Assembly: GCF_001620365.2 (NCBI RefSeq)
Contig: NZ_LQMT02000027.1
Span: 1-40,969, forward strand
Reading direction: 5' to 3'
DNA length: 40,969 nt
From: Amycolatopsis keratiniphila subsp. keratiniphila
GTDB lineage: Bacteria > Actinomycetota > Actinomycetes > Mycobacteriales > Pseudonocardiaceae
The notes beneath the pieces are model-generated. The model had not been told where the DNA came from. It saw only the letters and a program-made list of their open reading frames with translations, and did no database searches. Positions 8,205 through 15,383 of this stretch are shown piece after piece. A program made the position numbers and the translations under genes. How positions within the stretch are numbered: the stretch's first letter is position 1; every line of letters starts with the position of its first letter.

Positions 8205-8238
8205 GCGGCCATGGCGGTACTTATCCCGCCATGGCCGC
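8205..8238. terminator. Rho-independent-like terminator after hmgA
   Basis: A 13-bp perfect stem (8205-8217 with 8226-8238) around the 8-nt loop TACTTATC, centred on GGCCATGG. It lies 10 bases beyond the hmgA stop in the direction of hmgA transcription. There is no long T-run, as is usual for actinomycete terminators. Confidence 0.7.
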
Positions 8239-8248
8239 GACGGGGAAA

Positions 8249-9424
8249 TCAGGCACCAGGGCCCCGGCCGGACCAGGTCCACGCGTAGCCGTGATCCTCC
8301 GACGCGTCCGCCGCCTCGCCGAGGTCCAGCGGCGCGAAGGTGTCCACCATGACCGCGGTCTCGTCGAAGAACTGCGCGCCGATCGACGCCTCCGCCGCCC
8401 CGGGCTGCGGCCCGTGCGTGAAACCGGACGGGTGCAGCGAAAGCGAGCCGACCTCGATCCCGGAACCCTTGCGCGCCTCGTAGTTCCCGCGGACGTAGAA
8501 CATCAGCTCGTCCGAGTCGACGTTCGCGTGGTTGTACGGCACCGGGATCGACTCGGGGTGGTAGTCGACCTTGCGCGGGCAGAACGAGCAGACCACGAAG
8601 TTCGGGCCCTCGAACGTCTGGTGCACGGGCGGCGGCTGGTGCACGCGGCCGGTGATGGGCTCGAAGTCGTCGATGTTGAACACCCACGGGTACAGGCAGC
8701 CGTCCCAGCCGACGACGTCGAACGGATGGGTCGCGTAGGTGTAGCGCGTCAGCCCCGCACGGTGGCGCACGAGGACCTCGACGTCGGTGCCGTCGACGAC
8801 CAGCGGCTCGGACGGCCCGCGGATGTCGCGCTCGCAGTACGGCGAGTGCTCCAGGAACTGGCCCTTCGCCGACAGGTACCGCTTCGGCGGGCCGATGTGG
8901 CCGCGCGCCTCGATGGTCAGCAGCTTGACCCCGTCGTCACCGTGCGGGAGCACGCGATAGGTGCACGACGTCGGGATGACGAGGTAGTCGCCGTCGCCGA
9001 CCTCCAGCGAGCCGTAGATCGTCTCCACGGTCGCGCTGCCACCCTGGACGTAGAACAGCTCGTCGCCCGCCGCGTTGCGGTACAGCGGCGAAGGTTTGGT
9101 CGCGTGGACGAAGCCGATGGTGACGTCGGCGTTGCCGAACAGCCGCCGCCGGTCGGTGACCGCGTCGGCGTCGCCGAACTTGAGGTCGTGGGTCTTGAAG
9201 GCGCGGGGCTTGAGCGGGTGGTTCGGGGTGATCGGCCCGCGCTCGTCCTCGATCGCGACGGCGTCGACGATGGCGGTGGGCAGGCCGCGGTGGTAGAGCA
9301 GTGCCGAGTCCGCCGAGAAGCCCTCGACACCCATCAGTTCCTCGGCGTACAGGCCCCCGTCGGGCTTGCGGAACGCCGTGTGGCGCTTGTGCGGGATCTC
9401 GCCTACCTGCCGGTAGTAAGGCAT
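8249..9424 (-). CDS. hmgA: Homogentisate 1,2-dioxygenase
   Basis: Fe(II) ring-cleavage dioxygenase converting homogentisate to maleylacetoacetate in tyrosine and phenylalanine catabolism. The 391 residues are slightly shorter than most family members, which is usual for the actinobacterial branch. Family features seen: an N-terminal PYYRQVGEIP, the cupin segments, VPYNHANVDSDELMFYVRGN with the His and Glu metal ligands, and LHPSGFTHGP with a further His. ATG 9424 is supported by GGGGAG seven bases upstream; the longer open frame beyond it is not coding. It is divergent from a conserved unknown gene coupled to an IclR regulator. No maleylacetoacetate isomerase or fumarylacetoacetase is adjacent. 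Confidence 0.95.
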   Translation of the reverse strand: MPYYRQVGEIPHKRHTAFRKPDGGLYAEELMGVEGFSADSALLYHRGLPTAIVDAVAIEDERGPITPNHPLKPRAFKTHDLKFGDADAVTDRRRLFGNADVTIGFVHATKPSPLYRNAAGDELFYVQGGSATVETIYGSLEVGDGDYLVIPTSCTYRVLPHGDDGVKLLTIEARGHIGPPKRYLSAKGQFLEHSPYCERDIRGPSEPLVVDGTDVEVLVRHRAGLTRYTYATHPFDVVGWDGCLYPWVFNIDDFEPITGRVHQPPPVHQTFEGPNFVVCSFCPRKVDYHPESIPVPYNHANVDSDELMFYVRGNYEARKGSGIEVGSLSLHPSGFTHGPQPGAAEASIGAQFFDETAVMVDTFAPLDLGEAADASEDHGYAWTWSGRGPGA

Positions 9425-9447
9425 CGGAATCTCCCCGGAACGTGTCC

Positions 9448-9458
9448 GTTGTGCGAAC
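9448..9458. promoter_or_regulatory. Possible IclR-type operator
   Basis: GTTGTGCGAAC, whose complement GTTCGCACAAC resembles half of PcaR/PobR-type IclR operators ending CGCACAAC. It lies between the divergent starts of hmgA (9424) and the 9489 gene, where the linked IclR protein would be expected to bind. The match is partial, so this is a hypothesis. Confidence 0.3.
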
Positions 9459-9488
9459 GATTTTGTCCTGATGTCGTACGCTACTAGC

Positions 9489-10364
9489 GTGTCAGTCGTG
9501 TCAAGCGCTGTGGAACTCACGCCACCCGGCCCCCGAGGAATCCCTCCCCTGTTCGCGCGGCTCGTCGACGACTCGGCGTTGTTCCCGCCCGGTGAGGCGT
9601 CCATGCCCGAAGCGCTGCGTGCGCACTTCGCGTCGAGGGCCGGTGAGCACTCCGGCGTCCTCGGTGTGTTCCTGTGCCAGGCGTCGCGGCTGCCCGAGCT
9701 CATCACCGAACTCATCAAGATCAAACCCAAGGAACCGCTGCCGCTGTCGCTGATCATCGACACCGGCCTCGGCGGGGTCCCGAAGGCGATCTCGATCGTC
9801 GAATCGCGCAGCGAGATCCTCAGCCTGCGCATGGTCGAGATGCCGGCGCCGTCGGACGTCGACGAGGTCTGGCTGGAGCGCGTCTCCGAGTTCGTGCCCG
9901 AGGACGTCATCCGCGTGGTCGAGCCGCGGCGCGGCGTCGGCTGGCTCGACGGCGTGCGGAAGGTGATCGAGCACGGCAGCTGGCCGAAGATCCGCTGCGG
10001 CGGCAAGGCGGGCGAGAACTTCCCCAGCGTCGACGAGGTCGCCGACTTCCTCGCCGTGGTCAGCGGCTCGACCGGGGCCTCGTTCAAGGCGACGAACAGC
10101 CTGCACCGCGCCGTCCGGCACACCGAGGAGTCGAGCGGCTTCACCCATCACGGGTTCCTGAACCTGATCGTGGCGTCCGCGCGCTGCCTCTCCGGCGGCG
10201 ACGTGCGCGCCGCCCTCGAATCGACCGACGGCGCCGCGCTGGCCGCCGAGGCCAAGGGGATGTCGGACGAGGCGGCGAAGGCCGTTCGCGGGCTCTTCGC
10301 GTCCTACGCGGCGGCCTCGTTCGACGAGCCGGTCGCCGACCTCGGGGAACTCGGGTTGTTGTGA
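9489..10364 (+). CDS. Conserved protein of unknown function next to hmgA
   Basis: 291 residues, soluble, no signal peptide. I recognise it only as a widespread uncharacterised family with ALFPPGEASM near the N terminus, a KIRCGG strand, FKATNSLHRAVR and HHGFLNLIV. The repeating strand-helix pattern could be a TIM-barrel-like fold, but that is a guess. The start is chosen as GTG 9489 because TACGCT (9477-9482) lies six bases before it. ATG 9471 would lie upstream of that promoter. Its TGA stop overlaps the IclR start (GTGA), so the two are translationally coupled. Divergence from hmgA suggests a role linked to homogentisate or aromatic catabolism. Confidence 0.75.
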   Translation: MSVVSSAVELTPPGPRGIPPLFARLVDDSALFPPGEASMPEALRAHFASRAGEHSGVLGVFLCQASRLPELITELIKIKPKEPLPLSLIIDTGLGGVPKAISIVESRSEILSLRMVEMPAPSDVDEVWLERVSEFVPEDVIRVVEPRRGVGWLDGVRKVIEHGSWPKIRCGGKAGENFPSVDEVADFLAVVSGSTGASFKATNSLHRAVRHTEESSGFTHHGFLNLIVASARCLSGGDVRAALESTDGAALAAEAKGMSDEAAKAVRGLFASYAAASFDEPVADLGELGLL

Positions 10365-11002
10365 CTCGTGAAGGGTCGCTGACCCTGGACAGAGGGCTCG
10401 CGCTGCTGCAAGCGGTCGCGGACGCCGGTGGCGAGGCGGCGACGATCTCCGAACTCGCCGTCGCCATCGGCGCGAGCCGGGCCGCCGTCTACCGGCTGCT
10501 CGTCCCGCTGTCCGAACGCGGCCTGGTGTGGCGCGACGGCAACAAGGTGCGGCTGGGCGTCGGCCTGCTCCGGCTCGCCGGGCAGGTCCTCCCGCAGCTG
10601 CGCGAGGCCGCACGGCCGGTGCTGCGCGAGCTGGCGGAGAAGGTCGGCGCGACGGCGCACCTGTCGGTCGCGCAGGGGGACCAGGCGCAGGCCGTCGCCG
10701 TCGTCGAACCGTCGTGGACGAGTTTCCACGTGGCCTACCGCGTCGGCACCCGCCATCCGCTGTCCGCCGGCGCGGCCGGCAAGGCGATGACACTGCGTCC
10801 CGGCGGCGGCGAAGGCTGGGTCACCTCGTCGGGTGAGCTGGAGGCGGGCGCCTCCGGGGTCGCCGCACCCGTGCGCGGTGTGCCGGGCCTGAAGGCCAGT
10901 GTCGGCGTCGTGTCCCTCGAGCCGCTGGACGCCTCCGTGGTCGGGCCCGCGGTCGTCGCGGCCGCCGTCCGGCTGGCCGAGGTGCTGAAGCAGCCCGAAT
11001 AG
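10361..11002 (+). CDS. IclR family transcriptional regulator
   Basis: 213 residues, shorter than the usual 240-270. The N-terminal winged helix-turn-helix (about residues 5-65) includes SLTLDRGLALLQAV and an ISELAVAIGASRAAVYRLL recognition region. The C-terminal ligand-binding domain is shortened but retains AHLSVAQGDQAQAV and the RHPLSAGAAGKAM motif. Its GTG start overlaps the stop of the upstream gene by four bases. IclR proteins often control aromatic catabolism and are linked to their targets, so hmgA and the unknown gene are the obvious candidates. It ends four bases before the convergent DUF998 gene. Confidence 0.88.
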   Translation: MTREGSLTLDRGLALLQAVADAGGEAATISELAVAIGASRAAVYRLLVPLSERGLVWRDGNKVRLGVGLLRLAGQVLPQLREAARPVLRELAEKVGATAHLSVAQGDQAQAVAVVEPSWTSFHVAYRVGTRHPLSAGAAGKAMTLRPGGGEGWVTSSGELEAGASGVAAPVRGVPGLKASVGVVSLEPLDASVVGPAVVAAAVRLAEVLKQPE

Positions 11003-11006
11003 GGCG

Positions 11007-11669
11007 TCAGCGGTGGCTGAGCAGCGGGCGCACCATCGTCGCCAGCAGCGTGAGGTCGACCGCGAACAGCAGCCGCTCGAACAGGCCGAGCGTGACTTCC
11101 TGGTGCGACGGGCCGGTGAGCATCGTCCAGACGAAGCCGCCGAGCACGATCACCACCGCGGCGAAGCTGGCCACCGAAAGCCGCCGGATCGTCGTGCGGC
11201 GCGGCTCCCACGGGCAGCGCGCGCGGCCGGGGCGGGTCAGCACCCAGGCGGCGGTGGGCAGCGCGAGGAAGGCCGCCAGGGCGGCGTAGTTGTGGATCTG
11301 GCCTGCCAGCGACCGGGCCTGGCCCTCGGGGTCGACGGGGACGAGCGCGAGGACGAACAACCCGGCGCACCACACGCCGAGCAGGACGAGGACGGACTCG
11401 TAGCCCTTGCGGTGCGCCTTCGCGATCCCGCCGAGCAGGGCGAGCGAACCGAACCCCAGCGCCAGGCACATCGCGCCGAACAACGGGGCCGCCGTCGAAC
11501 CGGGCGAAAGATAGCCGTAGACGTACTCGGACAGCGTCTGCCAGATCGGGCTCACCTGGCTCGACAGCCTCAGGTGCAGATCGATCGAGATGGCGACGGC
11601 GACGGCCATGCCGAAGACCGCGAGCCTGCCGTGCACAGGGGAGACGGCGAGTGTCTTCGGCGAGGTCAC
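11007..11669 (-). CDS. DUF998 family membrane protein
   Basis: 220 residues with about six hydrophobic helices, starting near residues 15-32. Segment QTLSEYVYGYLSPGS near residue 44 and the spacing of helices match the DUF998 family of actinobacterial membrane proteins, whose function is unknown. GTG 11669 has AGGAG ten bases upstream. A minus-strand TAACCT -10 candidate lies farther upstream within an imperfect inverted repeat (ACCTTT/AAAGGT, 11705-11725). Confidence 0.75.
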   Translation of the reverse strand: MTSPKTLAVSPVHGRLAVFGMAVAVAISIDLHLRLSSQVSPIWQTLSEYVYGYLSPGSTAAPLFGAMCLALGFGSLALLGGIAKAHRKGYESVLVLLGVWCAGLFVLALVPVDPEGQARSLAGQIHNYAALAAFLALPTAAWVLTRPGRARCPWEPRRTTIRRLSVASFAAVVIVLGGFVWTMLTGPSHQEVTLGLFERLLFAVDLTLLATMVRPLLSHR

Positions 11670-11757
11670 GACCGGTTTCTCCTGGCACGTCGGGGCGGGT
11701 GTTCACCTTTTCGTTCCCGAAAGGTTACCCGGCGAACCTGTGAAAACCCCGTGCGCC

Positions 11758-12357
11758 TCAGAAGACGAGCTGGGCCAGCGCGAACAGGGAGAACCCGGCG
11801 AAGACGAAGCCCGCGACGCGCTGGATGAGCTTCGGGCGGATCCGGCTGCGGACCTTCGCGCCGATGAAGACGGCCAGACCGGCGACGGCGACCAGGGCGA
11901 CGAAGGAGCCGAGGCCGACCGCGAACGGGTTGCCGAAGCGAGCCGTGAGGCTGGCCGTCGCGAGCTGGGACGCGTCGCCCCACTCGGCGGCGAAGAGCAC
12001 GCCGAACGACGTCAGCGCGGAGCGGAGGAAGGTCGCCGGGCCGGGGCCGGAACGCGAGGCGTCCTCTCCGCCGTCCTTGGCGGGACTGAACCCTTCGCGA
12101 AGAAGCATGTACGCGCCGACGCCGAACATTCCGGCGACGATCGCGGTCACCAGCGCCTCCGGCAGCAAAGTGAGCACACTGCCGAACGTGGCCGCGATCG
12201 CGGATTGCACGGCGAATGCGGCGGTGACCCCGACGAATACCGGCCACGCGCGGAAACGAGTGGTGAGAACCAAAGTGGCGACAAGGGTCTTATCCGGCAG
12301 CTCCACGGCCAGTACCAGGCCGAACGCGCTGATCAGCGCCAGCATCGAGCTAGACAT
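11758..12357 (-). CDS. GDT1/TMEM165 (UPF0016) cation transporter
   Basis: 199 residues with six to seven hydrophobic helices in two homologous halves. Each half carries the family signature: VELPDKT near residue 18 and AEWGDASQ near residue 127, corresponding to the conserved E-x-G-D-(K/R)-(T/S) motif, with a Pro replacing Gly in the first copy. Characterised relatives move Mn2+ or Ca2+ out of the cytoplasm or into compartments, often coupled to protons. A manganese exporter role is the best inference. ATG 12357 has an AAAGGGG ribosome binding site that lies in the right arm of a hairpin (12370-12395). Confidence 0.85.
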   Translation of the reverse strand: MSSSMLALISAFGLVLAVELPDKTLVATLVLTTRFRAWPVFVGVTAAFAVQSAIAATFGSVLTLLPEALVTAIVAGMFGVGAYMLLREGFSPAKDGGEDASRSGPGPATFLRSALTSFGVLFAAEWGDASQLATASLTARFGNPFAVGLGSFVALVAVAGLAVFIGAKVRSRIRPKLIQRVAGFVFAGFSLFALAQLVF

Positions 12358-12369
12358 GATGGTTCTTCA

Positions 12370-12395
12370 CCCCTTTCACTGCAACGATAAAGGGG
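12370..12395 (-). promoter_or_regulatory. Leader hairpin occluding the GDT1 ribosome binding site
   Basis: CCCCTTT (12370-12376) pairs with AAAGGGG (12389-12395) around a 12-nt loop. On the mRNA of the downstream minus-strand gene the AAAGGGG arm nearest the start is the likely Shine-Dalgarno. The structure could reduce translation. It does not resemble the yybP-ykoY manganese riboswitch as far as I can judge. Confidence 0.45.
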
Positions 12396-12519
12396 CGATT
12401 CAGAGAAAGGCAAGCTGATGGCTTTTCCGAATCGGACGGCGTGTGCGGGCGAATTGTATTCCTCGGCCGGGCGGAATTGAGTTTTCGGCAAACCGAATTC
12501 TTTTTTCAGGCTTCGCTGG

Positions 12520-12525
12520 TAGCGT
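12520..12525 (+). promoter_or_regulatory. Leaderless -10 of the S41 protease gene
   Basis: TAGCGT followed by eight bases and ATG 12534. The upstream 60 bases are unusually AT-rich for this genome, including TTTTTT at 12501-12506. Confidence 0.5.
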
Positions 12526-12533
12526 CGCCGGCC

Positions 12534-13487
12534 ATGGACGAGAGAGCGCGGATCGAAGACGTGTGCAGGCGCCTGCAGGACCACTACGTGTTCCCGGACG
12601 TCGCCGAGAAGCTGACGGTGTTCCTCCGGGCGAGGCTGGGCGACGGCGTGTACGCGGGGCTCGACGATCAGGCGTTCGCCGTCGCGGTCACCGAAGACCT
12701 GCAGTCGGTCAACGGGGACAAGCATCTGCGGCTACGGCACCACGTCGACCCACTGCCCGAGGTGGACGGGGAGTCGTTCGATCCCGAGGAGTACCGGCGT
12801 GAAGCGGAACTGAACGGCCACGGCATCGCGTCGGCGCGGCGGCTGGCCGGGAACGTCGGCTACCTGGAGACCAAGCTGTTCTACGGGCCGGACATCGCGG
12901 GCGAGGCCCTCGCCGCGGCGATGACGCTGCTCGCGACCACCGACGCGCTGCTCATCGACGTCCGGGAGAACCGGGGCGGCGACCCGTCCGCGGTCGCGCT
13001 GCTGATCAGCTACCTCGTCGGCGAGCCCGTCCACTTCAACAGCATCTATCTGCGCGACGGCGACGTGACCAACCAGTTCTGGACGCAGCCGTACGTACCG
13101 GGCCGCAAGTTCGGCCCGGACAAGCCGGTGTGGGTGCTGACCGGGCCGACGACGTTCTCCGGTGCCGAGGACCTGAGCTACTCGCTGCAGCAGCTGGGGC
13201 GGGCGAAGACGGTGGGCGAGGTCACCGGCGGCGGGGCGAATCCGCGGAAGCAGTACAAAGTGGACACCCATCTGGATGTCACCGTCCCGGGTGGACGCGC
13301 CGTGAACCCGGTCACGGGGACCAACTGGGAAGGCGTCGGCGTCCAGCCCGATATCGCCGTCGCCGTCGAGGATGCTTTCGACACGGCGTACGCGTTGGCG
13401 CTGGCCCACGTGCTGACACTGGGGGACACGGGTCTGCGGCGGCAGGTCGCCGATGAGGCGCGTCTCACGCTCGCCAGCCTCGGCTGA
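12534..13487 (+). CDS. S41 family peptidase (IRBP/Tsp-like)
   Basis: 317 residues. An N-terminal all-helical Peptidase_S41_N domain (about residues 1-80: RIEDVCRRLQDHYVFPDVAE) precedes the protease core. The core includes LLIDVRENRGGDPS near residue 145 and PTTFSGAED near residue 205, where the Ser is the expected nucleophile. A Lys in GGGANPRKQYK may be part of the catalytic pair. No PDZ domain and no signal peptide are seen, so it is probably cytoplasmic or a non-proteolytic relative. ATG 12534 is chosen over an upstream ATG at 12441 because a TAGCGT -10 lies eight bases before it. Confidence 0.85.
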   Translation: MDERARIEDVCRRLQDHYVFPDVAEKLTVFLRARLGDGVYAGLDDQAFAVAVTEDLQSVNGDKHLRLRHHVDPLPEVDGESFDPEEYRREAELNGHGIASARRLAGNVGYLETKLFYGPDIAGEALAAAMTLLATTDALLIDVRENRGGDPSAVALLISYLVGEPVHFNSIYLRDGDVTNQFWTQPYVPGRKFGPDKPVWVLTGPTTFSGAEDLSYSLQQLGRAKTVGEVTGGGANPRKQYKVDTHLDVTVPGGRAVNPVTGTNWEGVGVQPDIAVAVEDAFDTAYALALAHVLTLGDTGLRRQVADEARLTLASLG

Positions 13488-13495
13488 CCAGGGCG

Positions 13496-13511
13496 CGGGA
13501 CCTACGTCCCG
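13496..13511 (+). promoter_or_regulatory. DevR/DosR-like box upstream of cydA
   Basis: CGGGACCTACGTCCCG is a perfect 6-bp inverted repeat around CTAC. Its core GGGAC-N4-GTCCC matches the core of the mycobacterial DosR consensus TTSGGGACTWWAGTCCCSAA; the flanks and two central positions differ. It ends 57 bases before the cydA start. A half-site GGGAC follows at about 13520. The regulator at 29231-29857 has the DevR recognition residues. Confidence 0.55.
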
Positions 13512-13568
13512 GCGAGATCGGGACCACTTGAACTGGCGGGCTCATCGGGCGTTGAGCAGGCTTGAGGC

Positions 13569-15080
13569 GTGGAGGTTCTCGATCTCGCTCGGTGGCAGTT
13601 CGGCATAACCACCGTCTATCACTTCCTGATGGTCCCGCTGACCATCGGGCTTTCGGTCCTGGTCGCCGGGATGCAGACGGCGTGGGTCCGCACGGGTGAT
13701 CAGCGGTACCTGAAGATGACCAAGTTCTGGGGGAAACTCCTGCTGGTCAACTTCGCGATGGGCGTGGTCACCGGCATCGTGCAGGAGTTCCAGTTCGGGA
13801 TGAACTGGAGCGCGTACTCGCGGTTCGTCGGCGACGTGTTCGGCGCGCCGCTGGCGATGGAAGGGCTCGTCGCGTTCTTCGTCGAGTCGACCTTCCTGGG
13901 GCTGTGGATCTTCGGCTGGGACAAGCTGCCGAAGAAGGTCCACCTGGCGTGCGCGTGGGCGTATTCGCTGGCGACCGTGGCGTCCGCGTACTTCATCCTG
14001 GCGGCGAACTCGTGGATGCAGCATCCGGTCGGGGTCGAGTTCGTCGACGGGAAGCCGACGATGAACTCGATCTGGGCGGTGCTGACGAACAACACCGCGC
14101 TGGCCGCGATCCCGCACACACTCGCGGGCGCGTTCTCGGTGGCGGCGGCGTTCCTGGTCGGCGTGGCCGGCTGGCAGCTGTGGCGCAAGCGTTCGGAGGA
14201 CGACGAGCACCGCGCGGTGTGGCGTTCGTCGTTGCGTCTCGGCGGCTGGACCGGCGTGGTGGCGTTCGCGGTGCTGGCGATCACCGGCGACCTGCAGGGC
14301 AAGCTGATGTTCGAGCAGCAGCCGATGAAGATGGCGTCGGCGGAAGCGTTGTGCCATACGGAGAAACCGGCGAGTTTCTCGATCATCGCGATCGGCGACG
14401 TGCGGAACGCGAATTGTGAGGACGTCAAGACCTTCACCGTGCCCGCGCTGCTCTCGTTCCTGGCGCACAACGACTTCACGACCGAGGTCAAGGGCGTGGA
14501 GAACCTGATCACCGAGTATCAGGCGAAATACGGCACGCACTACCCGGACGACCCGCAGCTCGGCTCGCTCGCGGGCAAACCGATCGACTACGTGCCGAGC
14601 CTGCCGGTGACCTACTGGGGCTTCCGCGCGATGATCGGCTTCGGCGCGATCTCGGCCGGGATCGGGGTGCTCGCGCTCTGGCTGACCCGGCGCGGGCGGA
14701 TCCCCGGGCAACGCTGGTTCCCGTGGCTGGTGCTCGGCGGGATCGCGACGCCGTTCATCGGCAACAGCGCCGGCTGGATCTTCACCGAGATGGGCCGTCA
14801 GCCGTTCGTGGTGGTGCCGAACCCGACCGGCGTCGACGGGGTGTGGATGTTCACGGCACAGGCCGTCTCGAAGTTGTCCACAGGTGAGGTGTGGACTTCG
14901 CTGATCGCTCTGACGACCGTCTACGCGGTGCTCGGCGTGGTCGAGGTCTACCTGATGCGCAAGTACGTCCGGGGCGGCGTCGACGCCGTCATGCCACCGA
15001 AGAAACCGGCCTCGACCAGCAAGAACAGCGACTCGGAAGGCGGTGACGGCGATGATGACGCGCTGGCCTTCGCCTACTGA
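13569..15080 (+). CDS. cydA: Cytochrome bd oxidase subunit I
   Basis: 503-residue haem-bearing subunit of the bd-type quinol oxidase in the plasma membrane; reduces O2 to water without proton pumping. Nine hydrophobic helices are visible. Expected haem ligands and channel residues are present: His18 (TTVYHFL), Glu98 (AMEGL), Glu106 (FFVEST), His183 (AAIPHTLAG) and the Met of WIFTEMGRQP near residue 404. The Q-loop (around ASAEALCHTEKP) is the short form. GTG 13569 is the only sensible start. A weak NANNNT hexamer CAGGCT lies six bases before it. cydB follows after an unusual 303-base gap. Probable oxygen control is suggested by the upstream DevR-like box. Confidence 0.97.
   Translation: MEVLDLARWQFGITTVYHFLMVPLTIGLSVLVAGMQTAWVRTGDQRYLKMTKFWGKLLLVNFAMGVVTGIVQEFQFGMNWSAYSRFVGDVFGAPLAMEGLVAFFVESTFLGLWIFGWDKLPKKVHLACAWAYSLATVASAYFILAANSWMQHPVGVEFVDGKPTMNSIWAVLTNNTALAAIPHTLAGAFSVAAAFLVGVAGWQLWRKRSEDDEHRAVWRSSLRLGGWTGVVAFAVLAITGDLQGKLMFEQQPMKMASAEALCHTEKPASFSIIAIGDVRNANCEDVKTFTVPALLSFLAHNDFTTEVKGVENLITEYQAKYGTHYPDDPQLGSLAGKPIDYVPSLPVTYWGFRAMIGFGAISAGIGVLALWLTRRGRIPGQRWFPWLVLGGIATPFIGNSAGWIFTEMGRQPFVVVPNPTGVDGVWMFTAQAVSKLSTGEVWTSLIALTTVYAVLGVVEVYLMRKYVRGGVDAVMPPKKPASTSKNSDSEGGDGDDDALAFAY
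14874..14882 (+). promoter_or_regulatory. DnaA box inside cydA
   Basis: TTGTCCACA, the perfect actinobacterial DnaA 9-mer, within the cydA reading frame and about 300 bases from a further group of boxes in the cydA-cydB gap. Confidence 0.45.
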
Positions 15081-15167
15081 TCGCCTCTTACCCTCACGTA
15101 CCCAGCCCCCCGCCCTTCCCGGGGGACGGCCCCGCACCCAGCGTATCGGGGGTATCGCTCAGGCGGG

Positions 15168-15211
15168 TTACCCACAGCCGATCTGTGGACAACTTGCGCG
15201 GTTGTGGATAA
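15168..15211. promoter_or_regulatory. Cluster of three DnaA-box-like sites
   Basis: TTACCCACA (15168-15176, one mismatch), TGTGGACAA (15184-15192, complement TTGTCCACA, perfect) and TGTGGATAA (15203-15211, complement TTATCCACA, perfect). The first two also form a CCACAG/CTGTGG hairpin over CCGAT, and CAAC/GTTG arms join the second and third. This may bind DnaA, or may be structured terminator-like DNA. The remainder of 15081-15383 holds a nested palindrome and the cydB ribosome binding site; no gene is seen. Confidence 0.5.
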
Positions 15212-15260
15212 CTCAGGGCGACCGGGGGGCGAGGGGGCGGCCCCGAGCGGCAGGGGCACG

Positions 15261-15311
15261 TTGCGAAAGCCACTTTCGCAACGCTCAAGGTTGCGAAAGT
15301 GGCTTTCGCAA
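15261..15311. repeat. Nested-palindrome repeat, copy 1
   Basis: Two 21-bp units (15261-15281 and 15291-15311), exact reverse complements, separated by the 9-nt spacer CGCTCAAGG. Each unit is itself nearly palindromic: TTGCGAAAG, a 3-nt centre, CTTTCGCAA. The same 51-bp design with a different 9-nt spacer recurs at 40871-40921. It lies in the cydA-cydB gap and would form strong alternative hairpins in the transcript. Confidence 0.9.
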
Positions 15312-15383
15312 CCCTCGGGCCGGCTCCGCGACAGGCCACCGGGCCGAAGCACGCGAAGTGAACGAAGCAAGCAGGAGCATCCG

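Noticed and set aside
8205..8238. Operator for hmgA or the VWA gene
   Set aside because: Its position just after the hmgA stop and strong stem fit a terminator better.
9425..10144. N-terminal extension of the homogentisate dioxygenase frame
   Set aside because: It is antisense to the conserved unknown gene; ATG 9424 has a good ribosome binding site and begins with the family N terminus.
10141..10467. Arg-rich minus-strand frame near the IclR gene
   Set aside because: Antisense shadow spanning the junction of two coupled genes, with no coding features.
13542..15137. Long minus-strand open frame opposite cydA
   Set aside because: Shadow of cydA, with low-complexity His/Arg/Gln composition and no ribosome binding site.
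15261..15311. CRISPR-like repeat
   Set aside because: Only one inverted pair is present at the site, with a 9-nt spacer and no array or cas genes.
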